DNA of 64,000 nucleotides, from assembly GCF_905147045.1 (NCBI RefSeq), contig NC_065917.1, positions 6,650,501 to 6,714,500 of the forward strand, given 5' to 3'. Origin of the DNA: Nymphalis io. Its lineage: Eukaryota > Arthropoda > Insecta > Lepidoptera > Nymphalidae. Below, piece after piece: positions 36,188-49,500 of this stretch. The notes under the pieces are model-generated. The model made no database searches. It worked only from the letters and a program-made list of their open reading frames with translations, and was not told the DNA's origin. How positions within the stretch are numbered: position 1 is the stretch's first letter; every line of letters starts with the position of its first letter. A program made the translations under genes and the position numbers.

Positions 36188-37571
36188 TTTTATGGATTCT
36201 GCTTGTTTAATAAATAAAAAATAACAAGAAAACGAGTAGCAACGGACTTTTTTTAATTTTTATTCGGCTTCGCTTGTCAATAAAAAAGTCAAGTCAATCG
36301 ATCGATTGTCAACTTTCGTAGTGATGTTTATTATACGCATACTCCAAAGTCATTGGACAATAATATGATAAGATAATTATCACATAATGCATATATTAAA
36401 TAAAGTTCTCATCTAAACATTTGAAAAAATATTATTTTTTACATTTTTTATATAATTATGTTATTTTCGTTCAAAAAAAAAAATTGAGTTTCAACAAAGT
36501 ACAAACGAAATTAGAACAAAATAATGAACCAATACACACGGTATGTTATATTATAATTATATTTATATATACGGAGAGTATCTACGTTAAATTATTTTCA
36601 AAAGTGTCTGTAATATTGTTTTATTTATCATGCCATAGTATAAAACAAACTGCGTTTGTTATTTAAATATTAGGGCTTTTCTCACAATAACAACGTTATT
36701 AGGTATTGGAGACCTAAATTAAGCAGAATAGTATTCTACATTTTTTTAATTTGAGAAACTATAATTTTAAATGATTTTTTAAAATATTAATCCACATTCG
36801 TATGTTATGGGGCTATATGAAATTTTGCAATTTCAAAAAAGAGTATTTATGTAAAAAAAAATTTTAGGTCTTAAATTGTCATGTACATTTTTTTTTCGAA
36901 AAATCAAACAATTATTTTTAATTCACTAGTGCTAAGTTTCAAATAACAACATTACAGTAACTTGTTAACTAAGTAAGTTGGACATGGTGTTTTTTTAAAA
37001 ATCATGGGTTTTTTACGACGATCATTGGTATATAAAATTTGTATTGCATCGATATCCAAGCGATTGTTACGTAAGAAAACTAAATAACTTAAAACAATAT
37101 ACTTCAATCGGTTGCATTACTGATAGTAAATATGTACTGTGATGGCGAATAAAATAACGTAGTAACATTATTTGACCTTAAACTTAGGACATACATGGAT
37201 GTTTGTAGTGTTTATCATTAATTGGAAAAAGTAGAAAAAATATCCGATAGCTAATTTATATGTGTAAAATGTAGTGGAAATTTTCAATAAGTCAAACATT
37301 AAATAATTAATATCATTAATTTATTATATATTGAAATATCAGTAGTTTGTCAGACGTAATAAACAAGTAGTTAAAAAAACGCTAGTGCGTTCACAAAAGA
37401 CTTGTTTTCTAAACGTTGTAATTGTGTGTCAGTCAACAGTCAGACAGTAATCGGAATGACAGTGATTGTTCGACTATCGTAGTACTGTTATTTGAGTTAT
37501 TTCGCATTAATTTACGATAAATTTTCGATAGTTCAATCACTAGGTCCTACGTGACTTTTTGACTGGATACC
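36188..37571. promoter_or_regulatory. Shared head-to-head promoter region of RanGAP1 and IRP1
   Basis: The start codons of the two divergent genes are 1,384 bp apart. The region is AT-rich and free of recognised SINEs, unlike all surrounding non-coding DNA, which fits functional constraint but does not prove it. No specific binding sites were identified. Confidence 0.4.
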
Positions 37572-40500
37572 ATGGCCGGTGCGTATTCTTTTTTTTAATT
37601 TTTATATTTAGAACTTTGGATAGTGCGTTTTAACTCCTTCGTCTTATTCTTAATTTCTTATCAGATAAGAAAATGCAATCACGCAGATATATTTTCTCTA
37701 TCTTCCTGTTTAAGTTATAGATTCTAATCATTATTTTAAACTTTGAACTTATCTTGCGTTTAATTAATTATATTTCTAAGCAATTCTAACGAAAAAACTT
37801 TCAAGGTTAATCACCGTAAGTAGGAATTTGTTTTAAATATTTTTTTTTTATGTAAAAAAATGCATATTTTAATGTTATTTTTCCTTATAAACTGCTTATA
37901 AAGTATTAATTTAGTGTTTTGAACATGGAGATAACAGTGCTTAACATATATTTTGTAACAAATGTTGTGTTTAATTAGTTCTGAACCGAGATTGCGTGTT
38001 CAAGTAACATTGAAATTTTAATGTGCATGATTTGTGATTATAATTCATTCTAGTGCTTGAAACATTTCTGTCTGTGTCAGATGAAATTCTTCCACAATAT
38101 ATACTCGTCCTGGCTTGTTCAAAAACCGTGTCAAAATGTGAGAAGCCCTTAGCCAAGCAGTGGGACATTTTATTTAAATAGTTTATTGACCCCTGTTCTT
38201 TTTTTTACTTAAATTATATGGTGTATAATATATTGAACGATAAAATGTTTTCGTAATGGTTAAACTAACCTTTTAACAATAGGAATATTTATTAATGTCA
38301 AAGGTTCAATTATACTAACATATGTTAGTATTATTAAAATATCTAACATAGTTACTTTTGTAATGAGACAATTTTGGTTGTTTCCTTCAGATTCATGAAA
38401 AAAAAACTTAATATGTTGTTTATTTTAATTGCTACTAACAACTCTTCAGTGTTACCGATGAGGTATTCAGTTTGATGAAAACCTTTCAATTACCATTTTA
38501 ACTTACATAATACCTATTGCATGGTGCTAATAAGCTCCAAAACTTCTCCTCAAAAAAAAAAAGGGAGAGGAGGCCTTTAGCCCAGCAGTGGATTTTTTTT
38601 TTTATTTTTTTTTATATAGAATAGGAAGGCGGACGAGCATATGGGCCACCTGATGGTAAGTGGTCACCAAACGCCCTTAGACATTGGCATTGTAAGAAAT
38701 GTTAACCATCGCTTACATCACCAATGCGCCACCAACCTTGGGAACTAAGATGTTATGTCCCTTGTGCCTGTGATTACACTGGCCCACTCATCCTTCAAAC
38801 CGGAACACAACAATACCAAGTACTGCTGTTTTGCGGTAGAATATCTGATGAGTGGGTGGTACCTACCTAGACGAGCTTGCACAAAGCTCTACCACCAGTA
38901 AATATTCTAACACTAAAAGATATTCACAGGCTGTTATGGATTACGGATAATGCCTATTTGAATTACAGATGTAAAATACATATTCAAATTATTTGTTATG
39001 TATGTGTTTTAATTTATCTTAATTAGTTTTACTTTTGGTAACTCCCGAATAGCCATATTAACTCAAACAGCCAGTTAAAGTCACAGACGAACACATACAT
39101 TTTATTTACTCTAATATATTATTTTTGTGTAAGCTTCATTTTATTATCGTATATTTTGTTTCAATGTTTCATAATCATTCCATTATATAAGAATATTTAC
39201 GTAATGCGTATGTGTATAATTTATTTACAATTTATCTTAATATTCATAGGATCGTCTTGATGTATTTGTGATTGTTATAAATGGCCGGCCGAAAATTCCT
39301 TCAGGCATTTAGGCCCCCTTTTGTATAAAGTATGATGTTTCCATCAAGAAAGTTTTGTACATGAAAAATAACAGCTTATAAGAACTTTCATATTAAAATA
39401 TCTTGTACATTTTTGCTTATAGCTTCAAAACTAGTACACATACATTATTGAAGTGGAAATAAAGTGCATGAACCATACTAAGGAATGTATATGTATAAAT
39501 AAATGTACCATACTAAGGAGTGTCTGTAGTAGTTTGAGCCGAAATAGGAAGGCAGATGAGCAAATGTGCCAGCTAATAGTAAGTGGTCACCACCGCACAT
39601 AGATATTAACGTCGTAAGAAATATTGTCCACCAACCTTTGGCACTAAGATGTTATGTCTCTTGTGCCTGTACTTACACTGGCTCACTTATCTTTCCAACC
39701 GGAACACTTTATTTAAATTTGAACTAATGCAAATATACATAAGTGTCACTTTTGCGCGAAAAAGTTTTTGATATATATTTTTTTTCTAGTAGCATAATTT
39801 ATTTTGTCCATTGCTTCTTAATCTGGATTATTAAAAAACTACTACTACTTCTCACTTGTATTTTCGCGCCCGTAATTTGAATTTAGAAAAAGATCTCAAA
39901 TTTAAAACGTACAAAATAATTTTTTTTTTTTTAATGTTTTATATTTACCGAATTGGTCAATGTCAAATTGTTATTTGTTTTTTTTTTTAAACATTCATCC
40001 TTCATGGTGAGCACTATTCATGCGCGTTTCAGTGACAGTGAAAACGAGTATGCATAATTTCAAGATGATCGATTGTCAAAGTGTTTTCTCAAAGTGAAAC
40101 TCATTTTCGTACATTTATTAGTTAATTAGCTGTCCAGTGTCCATTTATTAGCTTTCGTCAAGTCATTGTTACCGAAAGGTTTTCGATTTTATCGGCAATT
40201 TGTAAATATGATAAGTATTTTATATATATTGTATATTAGAATTCGGCCTTGTTTATACATATTTACTACCAACCCGCATTGGAGCAGCGTGGTGGAATAA
40301 GCTCCAAACCTTCTCCTTAAAAAGAGGAGAGGAGGGCTTTAGCCCAGCAGTGGGACATTCACAGGCTGTTACGGTTACGGTTATACATATTTCAGATATC
40401 ACTATATTTGCTTAGTCATGGATGTGATTAAAAATTAAAAATCATCAGTGATTAAAGATTAAAAATCATCAGTGATTAAAATTAAAAATCACCTAAAATG

Positions 40501-43500
40501 CAAAATATACTTCTTATACATATATATAACCACATATACTACATATATAGACATAATGACATATTAGTCGTTAGTGAATATCAATGGTGAAGTGGATAGA
40601 ACAAGTTAACCATACACAAAGGTCTCGGTTTCAATATTGGCAATCTAAGCATCACTTTGTTTTTGTGAACTTAATTTGTGTTTGATTTATATTGATTTAT
40701 TGCAAAATGTTTATCCATCAACCTTTTTTTTTTTTTTTTATAGAATAGGAAGGTGGACGAGCATATGGGCCACCTGATGGTAAGTGGTCACCAAACGCCC
40801 TTAGACATTGGCATTGTAAGAAATGTCAACCATCGCTTATAGCCAATGCGCCACCAACCTTGGGAACTAAGATTTTATGTCCCTTGTGCCTGTAATTACA
40901 CTGGCTCACTCACCCTTCAAACCGGAACACAGCAATATCAAGTATTGCTGTTTTGCGGTAGATTATCTGATGAGTGGGTGGTACCTACCCAGACGAGCTT
41001 GCACAAAGCCCTACCACCTGCACAAGAACAGCGCGGCGGAATGATTAATAAAAGCATTTTCTAAGGATACAGACGAAGTGTAGCTCTCTTAAATAGTAGA
41101 CGATAAATAGCGACATAAACTTCGTTAAAACCGGATCCCACCCAAAACCTTTCGTTTTTTTTTTAAATCTCACTAGACCTGACGCGGCTTCGCTGCAATT
41201 TACTAATGAAAATGAGAAATGAGTCTAGCGTGATAATATTAAGTAAGTTTATTTCTCAACATCGCCAGTCACGTTTTTGGAACCGTAACCGTAACAGCCT
41301 GTGAATGTCCCACTGCTGGGCTAAAGGCCTCCTCTCCTCTCTTTAAGGAGAAGGTTTGGAGCTTATTCCACCACGCTGCTCCAATGCGGGTTGGTGGAAT
41401 ACACATGCGGCAGAATTTCAGTGAAATTAGACACATGAAGGCTTCCTCACGATGTTTTCCTTGACCGTAAAGCACGAGATGAATTATCATCACAAATTAA
41501 GCACATGAAAATTCAGTGGTGCTTGCCCGGGTTTGAACCCACGATCATCGGTTAAGATTCACGCGTTCTTACCACTGGGCCATCTCGGCTCTTGAAAACT
41601 CAAACCATATTTCATGACATGACAATATGTCATTTTAATTTAATTTAAAAAAAAAATTGGTAATAAGAACAAAAGTATTCTGTACATTTTTTTTAAATGA
41701 CATTCTTACGTTATGTAATTACGGAAACATTGCATTATGCCATTTATGTATTTAGACTGTAATGTAATTTTCATACATAAATAGGAAGTATTGATTTGAT
41801 CGAAACAAGTGACGTCGTAGATAGTGTCAAGGTTTAATACATATGTACATAAGTTCAGTATATTTATTTGTGTTCGCCCCGTGGTTGATATTCAATATTT
41901 AGCATTCATTTTAACTGATTTTAAAAACCACGATTTGGTATTTTTAAAAATAGAACACCAAATCATACAAATTAATGTTAATAAGACACTCAATTGCTCT
42001 TAAAAATCCGAATAACTCAAAAGAACACTCAACAAATCACAAGTCGCGTCAATAATGAATTAATCACTTTACCTTTCTTTTTACTAACAAAATGGCGGTT
42101 AGAAATTAGCGCGCGTCTTCTTTTCACTCGTAATTTTTTAAAATTTCATTGTCTACTGGTCTTTTACTCTTATAACATTTTTTTTATTGATAGCACTTGA
42201 GCCCAAATATGTAACCGACAATACGAGCCACCCAATTATTAAATAAGATTTTATTACATAGCATAACATAGTAACAGCCTGTTAATGTCCCACTGCTGGG
42301 CTAAGGCCTCCTCTCCCTTTTGAGGAGAAGGTTAGAATAGCATAACATACCACCGAGCAAAACTTACATACAAACAAAAAACAACCGTATCGCTTAAGAC
42401 ATAAAGCCGTTATTGTCGACGTTTAACAATGATTTGCCTTTATAATTTCAGCGTCGAACAATCCTTTCAACAAGTTACTGAAGTCATTGGACTTGGAAGG
42501 AAAGAAATACAAGTACTATGACCTGTCGCAGCTCGGAGATAAGTACGGTGAGATATTGTTTTTTTTTTATAGAATAGGAAGGTGGACGAGCATATGGGCC
42601 ACCTGATGGTAAGTGGTCACCAAACACCCTTAGACATTGGCATTGTAAGAAATGTCAACCATCGCTTATAGCCAATGCGCCACCAACCTTGGGAACTAAG
42701 ATTTTATGTCCCTTGTGCCTGTAAATACACTGGCTCACTCACCCTTCACACCGGAACACAACAATATCAAGTATTGCTGTTTTGCGGTAGAATATCTGAT
42801 GAGTGGGTGGTATCTACCCAGACGAGCTTGCACAAAGCCCTACCACCAGTAATTGTACCAATTGCTTACTAGAAAAAACATGCTGTGCCCTATTCCAATC
42901 GAAGGAGTAAAGATAAACAAACCTTATATTTATATAACCCAGGCGTTTTGCTTATAACTCTGCTGTGTACACTACAAACAGTTCCCGACTAATTGACGAG
43001 CCGGTCGGCGTGGTTGGTAGTCGGTCTTTCACGCCGAAGGTTGTGGGTGCGATTCCCACCCAGGACAGACCTTTGTGTGCATGAACATGTCTGTTTGTTC
43101 TGAGTCTGGGTGTAATTATCTATATAAGTATGTATTTACAAAGGAAAAGTAGTATATGTAGTATATCAGTTGCCTGGTTTCCATAGCACAAGCTCTGCTT
43201 AGCTTGGGATCAGATGGCCGCGTGTGAATCATGTCCCAGGATATTATTATTATTATTATGATTAATATATCTCTATATATAATACAACACTATACCATTT
43301 AACTACTTATATACACATTAATTTTACTTCCAAAGGTTCGATATCAACTGATATTCAAAACGTATTTTGTGACGAGTCCATTTTGAGTATGCCATAAATT
43401 ATTTGAGATATCGACCAATGAAATCGCGTCAATTCAAGGTCAATGTTGTTTGTTTGTCTTTACTCGCCCTGTGATTGGTAAAGGCTAAATGTATCCTTAT

Positions 43501-46500
43501 AAAGACGATGTTATGTCCCGTATTGTAGTTACACTGGCTCAATTACGTTTAAAAATAGAACAAATCGGTACTAACGTTAGATAATAATGTCCAGACTGAT
43601 TTGGCCACGGCGGCTAATCTCAAGAGAGATTAGCCAACTGCGCAGGAGATATTATAGTGCACAAGTGTGTGCGTAAACACAGGTGCACTCTCTATTCCTT
43701 GACTCTCATAATCCGATGGGACGGCAATCCGACACGACTGGAAAGAGTCCAGGCGCAGGACCAACGATTTTACGTGCTTTCCGAGGCATGGGAGTGAACA
43801 CACTTCCAAATTCCAGATGCCGGGCTGCTATTGAGAATTTTCTAACAGAAAAACCCAATAACTTTTCTTTTCGGGACAGTACCCGACCTGGGAATTGAAC
43901 CCAGGTCCTCCGGCCTTATATCAAGCCACTTGACCAAGGAGGCAGTTATATAGAGATAGATAGTGTTGCTGTAAAGAATATGTCATGGAATTTAAGTGGA
44001 TTATGAAAGTGATTGAATAGAGACTGCATCTGTGAGCATATACTGGAACAAGATTCTCTTGGCAGCCGTGAAATCCACAACAACACAATTCTCAAGGCAT
44101 TCACCTCACACAACCACTCTTTCCAATTTTCGCCGGTCACTTTTCTGAAACAATATGATATAGAAACCTTGAAGCCTACTCATTCCTTAAAAGACGGCTA
44201 CGCACCTGCAAGCCCTCTGCTGTTGCAGGTGTCTATGGGTGTTGATAGTCACTTTCCGTTTGCCCCCCACCTCTTACATAAAAAAAGATCAGATTATCAT
44301 CGAGGTTCTTTCCAGATCGCCTGCCGTACAGCATCCGTGTACTCGTCGAGTCGTGCATCCGAAACTGCGACAACTTCCAAGTCTTGGAGAAGGATGTCAA
44401 GAATGTGCTCGACTGGGAGACGAACCAGAATTCTGAGAACGGTGTCGAGATAGCTTTTAAACCGGCGAGGGTTATCCTTCAGGTAGGTGTCCATATGACC
44501 CCATTACACATCAGACACAAATGAGAGCTACGCCGAAATAAGTCTAAGATTTCAACCGTCATAATATGACTAGCGGACCGAGCAGATGTCGTCCTGCCAT
44601 ACATACATTTTTTTCATTCGGTGACGTACCGACAGCAGAGTCAACGGGTGCAATTGTGTTTTCAAGCCATCACACACAAATTTCATCCAAATAGATCTAG
44701 CCGCTTAGGAGGAGTTAGGTGACAAACACACGTACATATATACATATATATATATATATATTTTAATATGTGTATCATCTAATAAATTAAAGGAAATAAA
44801 TTTTATTGTTATATATTTTTATCATAGTCAATAAGTAATCTTAAAATTGTTAATTAAGTTTTATTTAAAAAGTAAGTAACAACCTGTAAATGTCCCACTG
44901 CTGGGCTAAGGCCTCCTCTCCTCATTTTGAGGAGAAGGTTTAGAGCTTATTCCACCACGCTGCTCCAATGCGGGTTGGTGGAATACACATGTGGCAGAAT
45001 TTCGATGAAATTAGACACATGCAGGTTTCCTCACGATTTTTTCCTTCACAGAAAAGCACGAGATGAATTATAAACAGAAATTAAGCACATGAAAATTCAG
45101 AGGTGCTTGCCCGGGTTTGAACCCACGTTCATCGGTTAAGATTCACGCGTTCTTACCACTGGGCCATCTCGACTTCTAAGTTTTATTTATACACATAAAA
45201 TATAATACAAGAATAAACTAAAACTAAAAAAAAAAAAAAACAAATTTCATTTATTTTTTATGTTAAGCATCTATCGGCGCTACTGAGTTCGTGTCGTTTG
45301 CCGTGACGGTAAAAAAAGTTGAATAAATGTAAAGAAAAAAAAAATAAAATTCTTCGTTACATAAGGAAATATCTGATTATTATAATAATATATAGCAATA
45401 TAGTATATGGCGGCGGAGAGAGGCATGACGTCATAAGAGAGCATCATGACGTTTGCCGTCACGGTATACGAGCCGGTCTTACCCACGAGACGCCGCTAAA
45501 TGTTTTATAATTCCTCAAATGTATATTCTAAATTCCGTTACCTAGGATCTTACCGGTGTACCGGCGGTCGTGGACTTTGCAGCTATGCGGGACGCGGTCC
45601 GCGAGCTCGGTGGTAATCCCGATAAAATCAACCCGATTTGTCCCGCGGATTTGGTCATTGATCATTCGGTGCAAGTGGATTTTGCGAGATCGTAAGTTAT
45701 TTATTTAAAACTTTTTAGACCACCACAATGTGTAGTTGGAGCAAAAGGCTTAATACCTTTTTTTTTAGCATAGGAAGGCAGACGAGCATGTGGGTCACTT
45801 GATGGTAAGTGGTCACCAACGCCCATAGACATTGGCAGTGTAAGAAATGTTAACCACCGCTTACATCACCACTACGCCACTTGAGATGTTATGTCCCTTG
45901 TGCCTGTAATTACACTGGCTGACTCGCCCTTCAAACCGGAACAACAATACCAAGTACTGCTGTTTTGCGGTAGAATATCTGTTGAATGGGAGATACCTAC
46001 ACAGACGAGCTCGCACAAAGCTCTACCACCAGGCATTCTCTGCCGCCTTTAGGCTAAGCAGAAATATATGAACATACAAATATAATATCACCAAATAAAA
46101 AATAAATACAGAGAAACTCGAATGCTAGTGTATAGGTGTCATAAGATGTCGAGAACAAGGAGCTCTGACAAAATATAATATTACATAATATTGTTAGCTA
46201 TTTAAGAGCTTTAATGTTGCCATTAAAAAAATAAATAAATTAGGATTTTAAAGGATTTTGTATACTGGTAATAATTTATTGTCATTTGTTCGCAGACCTG
46301 ACGCCCTGAACAAGAATCAAGAGTTGGAATTCGAGAGGAACCAAGAGAGATTTCAGTTTCTTAAGGTAATGTGATGTTTTCATTTAATTGACTAACCGCT
46401 TGCGGCTGATGATATAATAAATTACGTACAATGCGCGTGCGTTTCAACGCGTCACATCCGACGCATATAATATCATGTTTTTGACGATATTTATTGATTT

Positions 46501-49500
46501 TATATAAATATCTATGGTGTACCATGGATATTTTTACTTCCCCTTGTCTCCTTATCCGTTACAATAACAGCCTGTTAATGTCCCACTGCTGGGCTAAGGC
46601 CTCCTCTCCCTTTTGAGAAGAAGGTTTAGAGCTTATTCCACCATAGCGGGAGAGCGGGTTGGTAGAATACACATGTGGCAGAATTTCAATGAAATCCTGC
46701 CACATGTGTATAGGAAACCGAAATTCTGCCACATCAGGTTTCCTGACGATGTTTTCCTTCACCGTCAAGCTCGAGATGAATTATAATCACAAATTAAGCA
46801 CATGAAAATTCAGTGGTGCTTACTCTTATGCGTTACGCAATTGTAATGATAAAGAGACTAGGGAGACGAAGCGGGGGAAGCCGCTCTGGCAACGGAGAGC
46901 AGCGTAATATTGTATGTAGTATTGAGGAGGAGTACCGTAGTAGGCGTTTCGTTGTGATAGTACAACGCTCGTGTGCCACTCAATGCGTTGAAATCAAAAC
47001 GTCACAATGACGCAATGAACTGGCAACACCCGTTTGGCCTCTAACGTGGTGATTCAAAGTAAATAAGAGCCTTTTCGAATATGGATTTGTCTTCGTTTGC
47101 GTCGGCTTGTCGAAATGTTTCTATGTAATATTTGTTTATCACAGTGGGGTGCTCAGGCGTTTGACAATATGCTGATCGTTCCTCCTGGTTCTGGAATAGT
47201 CCATCAGGTATGTTGTAACCTCAATATTAAAGTCGATTTTTCAAAAACGCAACGCAATAAGCGACAGTATTGCACGCACTACTACACTCACAAACACGCA
47301 CACGAAAATATATTACTTTGTAAGAGTTTTGTGCAAGGGCTTAGGTAGGTACTCTTCACGTATACTAGTACCAAAAAGCAGTACTCAGTGTTGGCGTATG
47401 CCGGTTTGATAGGTGAGTGACCGCCTAACTGTGACATCAATTCCATCGCGAACAAAGAAATTTGGCAACTCCTTTCTTTGTCGCACTTCCAAAAAATGGA
47501 ATTCCTTACCAGCTCACGTATTCCCCTCCTCTTACAACCCGGGTTCCTTCAAACGAGGCGTGAAGAGGCATCTTGCGGGCCGGCAAGGCGAAGGCGGCTA
47601 GTGCAGAACGTTTTTCCCGTCTGTACTGGCCGTCGTCGCGTTTGGACTCTACTACCACTTACCATCAGGTGGAGTAGAGTCATTTGCCCTCCCGGCGATA
47701 TAAAAAAAAAAAAAAAAAGAGTGAGCCCGGGGCTAACTAGAGGCACAAGGGACATAACGGCCTTGATCCCCAAGGTCATTGGCACATGGATGATGTAAGA
47801 AATGGTTAATACTATTGTTAATGCCAATGTCTTTGTGCGGTGGTCACCTAACATCAGATGGTACCAATACCATTTGCATTGCATATTTTATATAAAAAGA
47901 CACACGCACGCAAAGTACACGCATTTGCGTACGTGTGTGCCTTAAAAGGCATTTCCGGTTAGTTTCAATTTAGAATAAAACTTGAAAACATGATATCTTC
48001 AAAATAAATAGTTCAAAAATGTTATATATAAACAAAACATTATATAAGTATGAAAATATCGTGGCGTCGTGGAAAAATGACAATTATTAAGATTACATAA
48101 TAGAAAATAAAAGCATAATTTTTTTTTTAATTTCCAGGTTAATTTGGAGTACTTAGCTCGCGTAGTTTTCACCGGAGATCTCCTTTACCCGGACTCGGTG
48201 GTGGGAACCGACAGTCATACCACCATGATCAACGGCCTCGGCGTGGTGGGATGGGGTGTTGGTGGTGAGATACCGTTGCTTCCTTTAAATACGAAATATT
48301 TGATATTTTCACTTAATTATGGTCTCGTACTATTATTTTAGATTTAATTTTGCTGTGTTATAAATTATTGTAATTATGTGAAAACTTGGGTTTGTATGTT
48401 TGTTATATATATCATAGGTAGATGGGCAAATGGGCCACCTAACGTTAAGTGGTCACCACTACCCATAGACATTGGCGATGTAAGAATTATTAAACATTCC
48501 TTACATCACCAATGCACCACCAACCTTGGGAACGAAGATGTCATGTGTCTCGTGCCTGTAGTTACACTGGCTCACTCATCCTTTAAACCGGAACACAACA
48601 ATACTAAATAATGCTATTTGGCGGTAGAATATCTGATAAGTGGATGGTACCTACCCAGACGGGCTTGCACAAAGCCCTACCACCTATAAAATATATTCTG
48701 ATATCACTACGTATTATAAAACAAAGTTCCGCCCCCGCCGCGTTTGACTGTTGATCTATTTGCTTGGAGTCAATCCTGGTCAGGATCAGGTCATGCTATC
48801 GATAAAAATGTATTGCTATCGGAACTGAATCAACAATTTGATATAAACAAACAAATCAAACTTGTCCCTTGAAAAATAACATTTGTTTGCAGGCATCGAA
48901 GCAGAGGCAGTCATGCTCGGACAAGCGATTAGTATGCTGCTACCGAAGGTGGTAGGTTACAAGCTCGTGGGAGCGTTGAACCCGCTGGTGACGTCGACGG
49001 ACCTCGTGCTGACTATTACTAAGGTAGCTACTCGATTTTGTAGTTAACAGGCTATAATCGGTCCATGGACCGAATTTGGTCCATCCATGGACTGAAATTA
49101 GCCCATTATATTTTAATATTTGGAATAGAATAATTTTAATATTTAGTAATGATACAGTTAATACAGTACCGCGTAAAAAGATTTGAAACAAGCGACCATC
49201 ACAATAAAGGGATGGGTCTGATCGGGTATTATGTATAATAAACTACCCTATATACTTCCTTGGGGTTAAAACTTGCTTCATACTAAATTTCATCAAAATC
49301 GCTTCAGTGGTTTGTCCGTAAACGCATACTAGATAGACAGAATAACTTTTTCATTTGTAATATTAGTTTAGAATCATATAAATAAAAAAAATTGCGACGC
49401 GCATCTTTTGTCGGTTCTACTTAAGTTTGGGGTTTTTTTTTCGAATCGATAATATGTGATAATAGTTTTACTTGACTATTAAAAAGTCATGAGTGTACAG

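Larger units (their letters stand above)
37579..42451 (+). other. IRP1 intron 1
   Basis: A 4.9-kb first intron holding SINE-A and SINE-B copies listed separately. No coding frame or other element was recognised in 38.95-39.5 and 39.7-40.25 kb. Confidence 0.6.

Noticed and set aside
40846..41064. Small protein repeated at many sites (starting MRHQPWELRFYVPCAC)
   Set aside because: The same frame appears wherever SINE-B occurs (also 34834, 42675, 49862, 51674, 54309). It is read through the SINE, in varying lengths, with no sign of selection.
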